31,972 nucleotides of DNA. It comes from an uncultured Prevotella sp. (GTDB taxonomy: Bacteria; Bacteroidota; Bacteroidia; Bacteroidales; Bacteroidaceae). The position numbers were made by a program, and so were the translations under genes. Below the pieces are notes generated by a model, which worked only from the letters and a program-made list of their open reading frames with translations, searched no databases and was not told where the DNA came from. The stretch covers positions 1 through 31,972 of the forward strand of contig UQWP01000041.1 in NCBI GenBank assembly GCA_900544825.1. Reading direction: 5' to 3'. This document shows positions 7,550 through 13,380 of the stretch, piece by piece. Numbering within the stretch: the stretch's first letter is position 1; every line of letters begins with the position of its first letter.

Positions 7550-8407
7550 ATGAACATCCAGCTCACGTCAGCCGACGAGAAAAAGCTGCGGTACCAGGAA
7601 ATATCCTCCAGTTTCGACAAGTTGATGAAAGCTCTCTTCCGTCAGCATGGCGCACACCTGGATATCAATATCCTGACGAGCAACGAGGCCATGGATTTTA
7701 TTCAGGAACATACCGATATTCTGGACTCCAGTTTCGAGAAGGTGGAAATGACCGATAAGATGCGCGAGCGGTTAACCCGCTCCAACTATATCTTCTCCGG
7801 CATGAAAACCTTCCATGAGCTCAACGAGGCATTCCCGAGCTTGCTCGATGAGAATGGAGATAGAAAACCGTTCGAACGCTTTTTGAATGATGTGCGAAAG
7901 ATTAACGAGACCTACAACAGGAACTACCTTCGTGCAGAATACGGCTTCGTACAGTCTTCTGCTACCATGGCCGCCAAATGGGAACGCTTTGCCGAGGATG
8001 GTGACGAATATTATCTCCAGTACAGAACAGCCCATGATGACAAGGTACGACCGGAGCACGCAGCTCTCGATAGAGTTACACTACCGATGAGTGATCCTTT
8101 CTGGGAGAGTTACTATCCTCCAAATGGATGGAACTGCCGCTGCACGGTGGTTCAGGTTCTCAAATGGAAGTATGATGCCACGCCTCGTGGCGAAGCGATG
8201 GACAGAGGAAAGGAAGCCTTAGACGGAGAACGTTTTAGCATCTTCCGGTTCAATAGCGGAAAGCAGGGTAAGGCGGTTCCTGACTACAATCCTTACACCA
8301 TCAAGAAGTGTAACAGTTGTAACCTGGCCAAAGGAGACTCAAACGCCTCTATCTCTAAAAACGAACTGTGTTCTGCCTGTAAGATCATCAGAACACAAAA
8401 GAAATGA
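7550..8407 (+). CDS. MuF-like head morphogenesis protein with C-terminal cysteine cluster
   Basis: The 285-residue protein contains the MuF/SPP1 gp7 signature: PVRPEHAALD-type segment at about 165-175 and YYPPNGWNCRCTVVQV at about 188-203. MuF proteins are minor head proteins tied to the portal and packaged in few copies. Past the family domain a tail of ~30 residues carries CNSC and CSAC about 22 residues apart, which would suit a zinc ribbon. The ATG at 7,550 lies 53 bases after the portal stop, but the frame is open upstream (readable as LSPDDYKGLHSRYESIIGK) with no ATG, so a non-ATG start overlapping the portal gene is possible. The terminator hairpin starts 6 bases after the stop. Confidence 0.82.
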   Translation: MNIQLTSADEKKLRYQEISSSFDKLMKALFRQHGAHLDINILTSNEAMDFIQEHTDILDSSFEKVEMTDKMRERLTRSNYIFSGMKTFHELNEAFPSLLDENGDRKPFERFLNDVRKINETYNRNYLRAEYGFVQSSATMAAKWERFAEDGDEYYLQYRTAHDDKVRPEHAALDRVTLPMSDPFWESYYPPNGWNCRCTVVQVLKWKYDATPRGEAMDRGKEALDGERFSIFRFNSGKQGKAVPDYNPYTIKKCNSCNLAKGDSNASISKNELCSACKIIRTQKK

Positions 8408-8412
8408 AACAC

Positions 8413-8452
8413 AAAATGGCGAGTGTCATCACGACACCCGCCATTTTTTTTA
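8413..8452. terminator. Bidirectional intrinsic terminator between convergent phage operons
   Basis: AAAATGGCGAGTGTC (8,413-8,427) pairs with GACACCCGCCATTTT (8,433-8,447): a 15-bp stem with one A-C mismatch and a 5-base loop, followed by a T run on the plus strand and TTTTGTGTTT on the minus strand. It lies between the rightward head operon and the 3' end of the leftward operon. Bases 8,453-8,595 are AT-rich and I see no gene in them. Confidence 0.85.
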
Positions 8453-8595
8453 GTTCTAACGATTATTGTCAATACTTAACGCTCGTCTTCGCATATAAGC
8501 GCCTAAAAGCATAATAAAAATTTAATTAACAACAAAAATTTTATATAAATTACAGAACCTAATATAATGTGGTATATATATGATTTGAATGAAAC

Positions 8596-9012
8596 TTATC
8601 TCGCTGTGCTCCAGGGTTTGAGATACTTAACCTTGAATACATCAATGTTCTCGTACAACTCCTCATGGCTTCCATTGGATAGAGTCTGCTTAGGATAATA
8701 CCCGTCAAACGATTTGCTTCTAATACCTTCCAGCGCCTGCCAGATCTTGTCAGTCAACTGCCAAGCCTCTATAGGCGCATTTTCGCTCCAGTCTATTACC
8801 GTATGCAGTTTGATATCCCCGTTACCTCGGAGAGCGCCCTGCATCGTTGTCCAGTCTATCGCTCCCAACTCTATGAATACTGCCGGGCGCTGCCATGGCT
8901 CGTCCTGATCTGCATAAACTACGTTCTCATTCCACAGATCCACATGTTTCACCTCGGGAATATTTTTCAGCTGCTCCACGAGTGCAGCGTATAATTCTTG
9001 TCTTGGATCCAT
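8596..9012 (-). CDS. Probable tail-completion-like phage protein
   Basis: This 138-residue protein starts MDPRQELYAALVEQLKNIPEVKHVDLWNE-like and contains PWQRPAVFIELG and a central stretch with DIKLHTVID. I recognise this layout (helix, 'DLWN..V...D...PAVFIEF', alternating strands) from small head-tail-region proteins of Bacteroidota phages that sit next to gpG-like genes; by position it corresponds to Mu gp37 or a tail terminator. That is inference. I chose the ATG at 9,012 (MDPRQ), because the ATG at 9,045 would overlap the upstream gene and adds a non-conserved-looking extension. It is the last gene of the leftward operon. Confidence 0.6.
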   Translation of the reverse strand: MDPRQELYAALVEQLKNIPEVKHVDLWNENVVYADQDEPWQRPAVFIELGAIDWTTMQGALRGNGDIKLHTVIDWSENAPIEAWQLTDKIWQALEGIRSKSFDGYYPKQTLSNGSHEELYENIDVFKVKYLKPWSTAR

Positions 9013-9019
9013 ATCTTGT

Positions 9020-9586
9020 TTATTTAAATTTGAAGTCGTTCTCAAAATAAGAAGTAAGATTATCTTCTATGATGCGCCTTACATCTTCCTCTACCTCGGG
9101 ACTCATACCCAGGAACTGACGCTTAGGAATCTTGATAACCTTTCCTTCCTTCATCAGAGCCATCGCTTTCCAGAACTCAGCTTCCGTTCCGAGCTGTCGG
9201 TTCTTCTTGTTGTTGCGAAGCTCGCCGTTTTTCTTCCTGCCAAAACCGCCTTGTGCTTCATTATATTTAGCCCAGAAGTATCTTTTCATCCTGGCAGTAA
9301 CCTTGATTTCTCCTCCTTCATTGTGTATCGCGGCATAAGAGAGATCACTGTAGAAGGTAATGCTGCTCTCGTCGCTTCTGCTACTGATGCTTTTCCTCAG
9401 TGCTCCCGTATCAATGAGAATATGACCACCGGGGCGAAGCGGGCTTCTTCTTCTCGCCCAGGCTTTGGTAAAGAAAGCCTGTCTCTCAAAGTTCTGATCA
9501 AACTCATCACCGATGTCGATTCTAATATCCTTCAGAATACGGCCTATTACCGTCTTCAGTTCTTTCTCTGTTGCCATAACCATCAT
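9020..9586 (-). CDS. gpG-like virion morphogenesis protein (Phage_tail_S family)
   Basis: The 188-residue protein shows the pattern of Mu gpG / P2 gpS-type virion morphogenesis proteins: an N-terminal helix, then FFTKAWARRRSPLRPGGHILIDTGALRKSI around 38-67 (the 'L..TG.L..S' signature), YSDLSYAAIHNEGG around 79-92 (the 'Y..IH..GG' signature), and a C-terminal IPKRQFLGMSPEVEED segment. These proteins act in head-tail joining. The start could be the ATG at 9,586 or the one three codons later (MATEKEL, 9,577); both lie inside the 3' end of the upstream gene, which is overlapped by about 65 bases. The downstream gene begins 8 bases after its stop. Confidence 0.82.
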   Translation of the reverse strand: MMVMATEKELKTVIGRILKDIRIDIGDEFDQNFERQAFFTKAWARRRSPLRPGGHILIDTGALRKSISSRSDESSITFYSDLSYAAIHNEGGEIKVTARMKRYFWAKYNEAQGGFGRKKNGELRNNKKNRQLGTEAEFWKAMALMKEGKVIKIPKRQFLGMSPEVEEDVRRIIEDNLTSYFENDFKFK

Positions 9587-9827
9587 TGTCTATGAAATTC
9601 AGGAACAGCTCCTCTTGATGGGGAATCTCGTTACGAGGATCCGCACTCGCATTCAGAATATTATAGAACTGGCGCTCTGAGATAGCATACACCGGGTACA
9701 CGTAACGCCGCCAGATCTCCCTATTAGGGACTCCCAGCTTGGCGTAGCGATCAAAGATACGGTTAATCTCCGTCACCCGCTTCTGATAGCTCAATCCGCG
9801 GTTGTTTCTACATTTTCCATTCCTCAT
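9522..9827 (-). CDS. Small HTH-like phage protein, candidate middle/late regulator
   Basis: The 101-residue basic protein has a helical region from residue 14 (YQKRVTEINRIFDRYAKLG) followed by NREIWRRYVYPVYAISERQFYNIL (about 36-59), which reads like a helix-turn-helix of the 'IY..Y....SERTFY..L' type. I have seen similar small proteins in Bacteroidota Mu-like phages without a firm function. It sits between the gp16/DUF3164 early genes and the gpG gene, the position that regulators Mor or C occupy in Mu, so it is a candidate activator of the 3,513-3,622 promoters. The C-terminal 30 residues are acidic/polar and overlap the next gene in another frame. Confidence 0.6.
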   Translation of the reverse strand: MRNGKCRNNRGLSYQKRVTEINRIFDRYAKLGVPNREIWRRYVYPVYAISERQFYNILNASADPRNEIPHQEELFLNFIDNDGYGNRERTEDGNRPYSEGY

Positions 9828-9883
9828 CGAGGGCTGTTCCTTTCTTTCAATTTAAAAACATTATAACAATAAATAATCTAACT

Positions 9884-10591
9884 TTAGATGCGGCAGAAGC
9901 TTGGCTCAATGCGGCGCCAGACTCCCGTCTCCTTGTTGCGTTTCCAGAAGTAATAGTTGGTTGCATTCTTCTGCACTACATTACTCTCCTGGAAGAGCTT
10001 CATGATTTCCGAGTACTCCGGATCATTGAACTTATCCTCCAGCTCGTAGAGCTTGGAGATGCTCTTGTAATCGAGATCTCCTGCCTGGTTGCGCTCCAGC
10101 AGCGTCATTGCCAGCTGATACATCGGATCATCGGTTCCCTTCTCGCTCTTCTTCATGTAGTCCTTCAGAAAAGCCACCAGTCGCTCCGCTGCAAGGTCGG
10201 CACGCTCATCAAATCCCTTCACGCTGTTGCAGCTGATCTGCAAGCGAAAATCATCACTAGTGATTGTGTAATTCTTCTGCTCATCGGTTTTCACCTGACC
10301 ATACTCTCGCATCAGCTTGATAAAGGCGGAAGACTCATCTCTTAGCCATACCTTAAAGCCCTTGACGTCTGCGGTAACGTTAACGAGCATACCTTCAACC
10401 TTGTGCATAAACTCGCCTCGCAAGCCCTCGTAAGCATCACGCTTGTAGATGCGTTCGTTCTTTGCCTCGGCATTCAACTGAGCCAGAAGGGATGCCTTCT
10501 GCTCTTCTGACAGCTGACTAATGTCAACTGGGGAGCTGCCCTGCTTTGCAGCCGCCTGCTCCTGTTTGTTCTGTTCCTGTTCCATTTTCAA
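9884..10591 (-). CDS. DUF3164 family phage protein
   Basis: The 235-residue protein begins with a Gln/Ala-rich disordered stretch, then matches the DUF3164 layout: KRDAYEGLRGEFMHKVEGML..VTADVKGFKVWL, a segment with FIKLMREYGQ, a central strand pair DFRLQISCNSVKGFDERADLAAERL, and a helical end. DUF3164 proteins are common in the early/middle region of Mu-like phages; their function is unknown to me. It is adjacent to the gp16-like gene, whose 3' end it overlaps by about 68 bases, so translational coupling is likely. A recognisable W/R-rich C-terminus (YYFWKRNKETGVWRRIEPSF) is unusual and may be clade-specific. Confidence 0.75.
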   Translation of the reverse strand: MKMEQEQNKQEQAAAKQGSSPVDISQLSEEQKASLLAQLNAEAKNERIYKRDAYEGLRGEFMHKVEGMLVNVTADVKGFKVWLRDESSAFIKLMREYGQVKTDEQKNYTITSDDFRLQISCNSVKGFDERADLAAERLVAFLKDYMKKSEKGTDDPMYQLAMTLLERNQAGDLDYKSISKLYELEDKFNDPEYSEIMKLFQESNVVQKNATNYYFWKRNKETGVWRRIEPSFCRI

Positions 10592-11027
10592 TAAACATTA
10601 ATTTTATATGATTGGTATTGATACCTTCCTGCTGTTTCAGTCCTCCTTTTCGCTTGATGGCTCTCAGCTTTACACTCAACTGCTCCAGTTCCTGAACGGT
10701 GATCAGAGCGAAATCCTTACCCATAATCCTCGGATGACGGCAGAACTCGTTGATGCGGTTCCAGTCCTTGGTATCTACTCCGAGTTCCTGCATCAGGTGC
10801 AGGCAGATGCTTCGCCAGTGCTTGCGCTGGTCGCCATAACCAAGCATGTTCTCCAATGCCTTGCAGCATTCCTTATACTCCTGCGCCCTCATCTCATGCA
10901 GATGTGTTGTGCGCCCATTCGTGTATTGGCTCACGATAGCCGCCTTAGCCTCTTCGTCATCGCCGTGCTTCGGCAACTTATTAAACGAGGCGTAGAAACG
11001 ATGGTAGTTTGCAATCGGTCGTGCCAT
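10524..11027 (-). CDS. gp16/GemA-like phage protein (DUF1018-like)
   Basis: The 167-residue protein contains CLHLMQELGVDTKDWNRINEFCRHPRI (about residues 73-99) and FALITVQELEQLSVKLRAIKRKG (about 104-126), a pattern like the Mu gp16/GemA (DUF1018) family, in which a small helical domain precedes 'L...L..L...L..I'. Mu GemA affects host gene expression and DNA gyrase-related functions; whether this homologue does is not known. I prefer the ATG at 11,027 (MARPIANYH) over 11,072 because a strong AGGAGG lies 7 bases upstream of it and the longer form overlaps the previous gene. The 3' end overlaps the DUF3164 gene by about 68 bases. Confidence 0.65.
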   Translation of the reverse strand: MARPIANYHRFYASFNKLPKHGDDEEAKAAIVSQYTNGRTTHLHEMRAQEYKECCKALENMLGYGDQRKHWRSICLHLMQELGVDTKDWNRINEFCRHPRIMGKDFALITVQELEQLSVKLRAIKRKGGLKQQEGINTNHIKLMFIENGTGTEQTGAGGCKAGQLPS

Positions 11028-11061
11028 AAACTTCCCTCCTTGTTTATCTGTAGCCGATAGA

Positions 11062-11325
11062 TCATAAGCCAAGACTCAACTTATAGTCTTGATAATGTTC
11101 TCGTGCTTCATGCAGGGCGTTAGGCAACGCCTGTGCAACCTCCATCTCCTTCAATATCGGGATATCATCCAGACAGAGATACAGCCCGCTTTCAAACTCC
11201 CTTACCTGCAATCGGTGCATCGCCTCACGTCTTACTTCCTTCTCACGCTTCAGCACCTGCTGGCGATGATACTCCTCAGTGGTCTTTTTCCACCATTTCT
11301 TAATCGAATAAATAATCTTTTTCAT
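11062..11325 (-). CDS. Small phage protein of unknown function (87 aa)
   Basis: The product is strongly basic at the N-terminus (MKKIIYSIKKWWKKTTEEYHRQQ), helical in the middle, and ends in an acidic/leucine-rich segment (LDDIPILKEMEVAQALPNALHEAREHYQDYK). The first 15 residues could lie on a membrane surface as an amphipathic helix, but there is no true membrane segment. No family is recognised. It lies in the middle of the leftward early operon between a 58-residue gene and the gp16-like gene, with spacings typical of that operon. Confidence 0.6.
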   Translation of the reverse strand: MKKIIYSIKKWWKKTTEEYHRQQVLKREKEVRREAMHRLQVREFESGLYLCLDDIPILKEMEVAQALPNALHEAREHYQDYKLSLGL

Positions 11326-11374
11326 ATTTCAATGAATCGTTTATTGGTTTATAATTTTGTCGCAGAAGCGCCTT

Positions 11375-11551
11375 CTATACGCCATCGAGCAGATAATCAT
11401 CATTGCCCAGATATTCATTTCTCAGCGCATCTGCATTCATGTCACAGAGCTTGGAAGCAAGCTCATCATACATCATTGCCTGATCAGGATAACTGAAATC
11501 CTTAGTCTTTTTCTTGATGTAGGCGATGATATCCTCTATTGTCTCATCCAT
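11375..11551 (-). CDS. Small acidic phage protein (58 aa), unrecognised
   Basis: An open frame of 58 codons runs from ATG at 11,551 (MDETIEDIIAYIKKK) to TAG at 11,375 (ending DDYLLDGV). It fills the only gap in this stretch of the leftward operon and overlaps the 3' end of the upstream 85-residue gene by 8 bases, a coupling spacing seen repeatedly here. The protein is acidic and probably all-helical (DQAMMYDELASKLCDMNADALRNEY). No family is recognised. The ordered acid/hydrophobic pattern and neat spacing support a real gene. Confidence 0.6.
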   Translation of the reverse strand: MDETIEDIIAYIKKKTKDFSYPDQAMMYDELASKLCDMNADALRNEYLGNDDYLLDGV

Positions 11552-11801
11552 GTTTCTTTGGCTTTTTGTAAGTTACACTTTGATACCCATGCCATTTAAT
11601 GATTCTCGTTGCCCACATCAGACTCTTGGTCGTAACGACATAGCATCCGGGAGTCTTCGTTGATCTGCGCACGCTTAAATCGCAGGCATAATTACATTCC
11701 ATCCAGTCATCCAGTACCGAGCTGCATTGCTCCTTACTCAGCAGCAGGTAGATGATGTCACCTTTCTCGTAATCCCCGAGATAATCATTCACTTCACTCA
11801 T
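11544..11801 (-). CDS. Small phage protein of unknown function (85 aa)
   Basis: The 85-residue product (MSEVNDYLGDYEKGDIIYLLLSKEQCSSVLDDWMEC...) is mixed alpha/beta, with four cysteines spread through the middle (QCSS, MECNYAC, PGCY) and a basic C-terminus. No domain is recognised. It sits 11 bases downstream of the RecA-like ATPase gene in the early operon and overlaps the next small gene by 8 bases. Its place beside replication/transposition ATPases hints at a role in DNA transactions or host takeover, but nothing in the sequence shows this. Confidence 0.6.
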   Translation of the reverse strand: MSEVNDYLGDYEKGDIIYLLLSKEQCSSVLDDWMECNYACDLSVRRSTKTPGCYVVTTKSLMWATRIIKWHGYQSVTYKKPKKHG

Positions 11802-11812
11802 AAGCTTTCAAA

Positions 11813-12436
11813 TTATAGATTATTACTAGCCTGGATAAGTCCATCCTCCCATACCTTGAAGGCAGTTCCGGCTTCTCCTATGAATCGGCCTTGGCAGACT
11901 GCTTCGTAGCCGACAACTCTTACTTTCACGCCCGCCATGTATTTCAGTCTGACGGCAGGCTTGCCCAGCGGCTGACTCTTCGCCTCCTGCGAGATGAAGA
12001 TGAAACTCTTCTTCGGAAACTCTTCCACCAGGGCTTCCACCTGCGCATATTCCCAATGTGAGTACTGGAACGAATCCACGATAATGAACTTAGGACCCTT
12101 GCGCTGCTTGAGCATCTTTTTCAGGTTCTCCAGATCTGAATCGATGCAGACTCTGAATCGGCCCTGTTCTTCCTCCATGTGGAAACGCTGGATGCGTTCC
12201 TTGAAGCTCATGCTTACTTTCTCCTCAAAGGAGCAATAGAGCACTATGCCGTATTCGCAGAGTTTCTTGGTAAGCTGCATTACGAACGAACTCTTGCCGC
12301 CAGCCGACGGTCCCGAGATAAACCAGGTATCATACATATCCGGCTGTCCGAAGCACCGTTCCCACTCTCCGCCCCAGGGGATGGGCTTATAAGTCATCTT
12401 CAGTATCTCCCTGGGGCTGTATGCCCGCTTAACCAT
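11813..12436 (-). CDS. RecA-fold (RadA/DnaB-like) phage ATPase
   Basis: The 207-residue protein is a single P-loop domain of the RecA/KaiC/DnaB group: Walker A GPSAGGKS at 42-49, strand 2 with LYCSFEEK (66-73), whose glutamates are placed like the RecA-class catalytic Glu, Walker B FIIVDS at 117-122, and a following strand SFIFISQEAK (144-153) with a polar Gln, as in the RadA/Sms and DnaB families. It lacks N-terminal zinc or C-terminal Lon-like domains. The gene overlaps the end of the MuB-like gene by 8 bases, so the two are translationally coupled. Mu has no such second ATPase; it may help load or remodel the transposition or replication complex, which is inference. Confidence 0.75.
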   Translation of the reverse strand: MVKRAYSPREILKMTYKPIPWGGEWERCFGQPDMYDTWFISGPSAGGKSSFVMQLTKKLCEYGIVLYCSFEEKVSMSFKERIQRFHMEEEQGRFRVCIDSDLENLKKMLKQRKGPKFIIVDSFQYSHWEYAQVEALVEEFPKKSFIFISQEAKSQPLGKPAVRLKYMAGVKVRVVGYEAVCQGRFIGEAGTAFKVWEDGLIQASNNL

Positions 12437-13343
12437 GGCTGGCCTCCCCGGAAGCTTCAGCAGCGTTCTCTGCTGCTATCTTGAGCTTCTCTATCTCGGT
12501 ATATACTCGTCTCAGCCCGCCCTGCGTCTTTCTTACGATGGTAGGAATGTCGGCGTCGGCTGGAGCATTCACCTTGGCAACGATGGAAGCCTGTTTCATC
12601 AGGAATTTCTCACGCTCCTTCCCGTCATCAGGAGTTACCTTGGAGAATCTGCCTCCGTAGCGGCTCAGCATCTCGGTATATCCCACCTTCTTGCAGTCGA
12701 TGCTGCGGTTTATCTTCTCCTTCAGTCCGTCAGCGCCCATCATATACCATCCGCAGCAATGCTCTGTTGCGTTCCACAGCGCCTTCAGTTCCAGGAAGGC
12801 TTCATACTGCAAGTCTCCTGCCTCGTCGAGGATGATAAGCGGATTATTCAGTGTGCGGAGATAATATACCAGGTCTTCATACACATCGCTGTATGTTCCC
12901 TTGTTGTCTGTACCAAACTCGGTGGCTATCTTGCGGATCAGCCTGCGCTTGGTCTTCACCTGCGAACAGTCGATATAGACGGCATTCTCATGGCAGCCGA
13001 TGTAATACTTGGCAGAATAGGTCTTGCCGATATTCGGCTCATCACAGAGAATCATACTCAGAGAGGAGAGCTGCGCAAGCTCCAGCTGCTTCTGGATAAA
13101 CAGGAAGGTGAAGGTATTGGCTGGCTTCCATTCTATCTCGTGACGGAGGTTAACGCCCAGGCGACGGGCGATGCGTACCCAGTTGGCATCAGAAAGAGCC
13201 TTATCCAAGACACCCTGTTTCACCATACTGTACACCGAAGTGGATATTCCGAGGGATGTGGCGTGCTTGGCATCCGAAGGATAATTGGCGCGGTTCTGTG
13301 CAATCGCAGCCAGAATCTTTTTCTTTTGTTCTGTTGTAATCAT
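12429..13343 (-). CDS. MuB-like target-selection ATPase
   Basis: The 304-residue AAA+ ATPase is the expected partner of MuA: MuB binds DNA, picks the target and stimulates strand transfer. Residues 1-75 form an N-terminal helix-turn-helix region (YPSDAKHATSLGISTSVYSMV), as in Mu B. The P-loop reads DEPNIGKT at 101-108 (EPNIGKT in place of the more usual GxxGxGKT, common in this clade as I recall). Walker B is IILDEAG at 170-176, and a probable sensor/arginine region lies near 205-230. The C-terminus is a short Lys/Glu helical region. It lies 37 bases after the MuA gene, consistent with the Mu A-B order. Confidence 0.9.
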   Translation of the reverse strand: MITTEQKKKILAAIAQNRANYPSDAKHATSLGISTSVYSMVKQGVLDKALSDANWVRIARRLGVNLRHEIEWKPANTFTFLFIQKQLELAQLSSLSMILCDEPNIGKTYSAKYYIGCHENAVYIDCSQVKTKRRLIRKIATEFGTDNKGTYSDVYEDLVYYLRTLNNPLIILDEAGDLQYEAFLELKALWNATEHCCGWYMMGADGLKEKINRSIDCKKVGYTEMLSRYGGRFSKVTPDDGKEREKFLMKQASIVAKVNAPADADIPTIVRKTQGGLRRVYTEIEKLKIAAENAAEASGEASHG

Positions 13344-13380
13344 ATTCGTTTATTGTTATAAGTTTATTCTAAGTCGATTC

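Noticed and set aside
12435..13361. Plus-strand frame of 308 codons opposite the MuB-like gene
   Set aside because: Antisense shadow; the minus-strand product has Walker motifs and sits in the MuA-MuB order.
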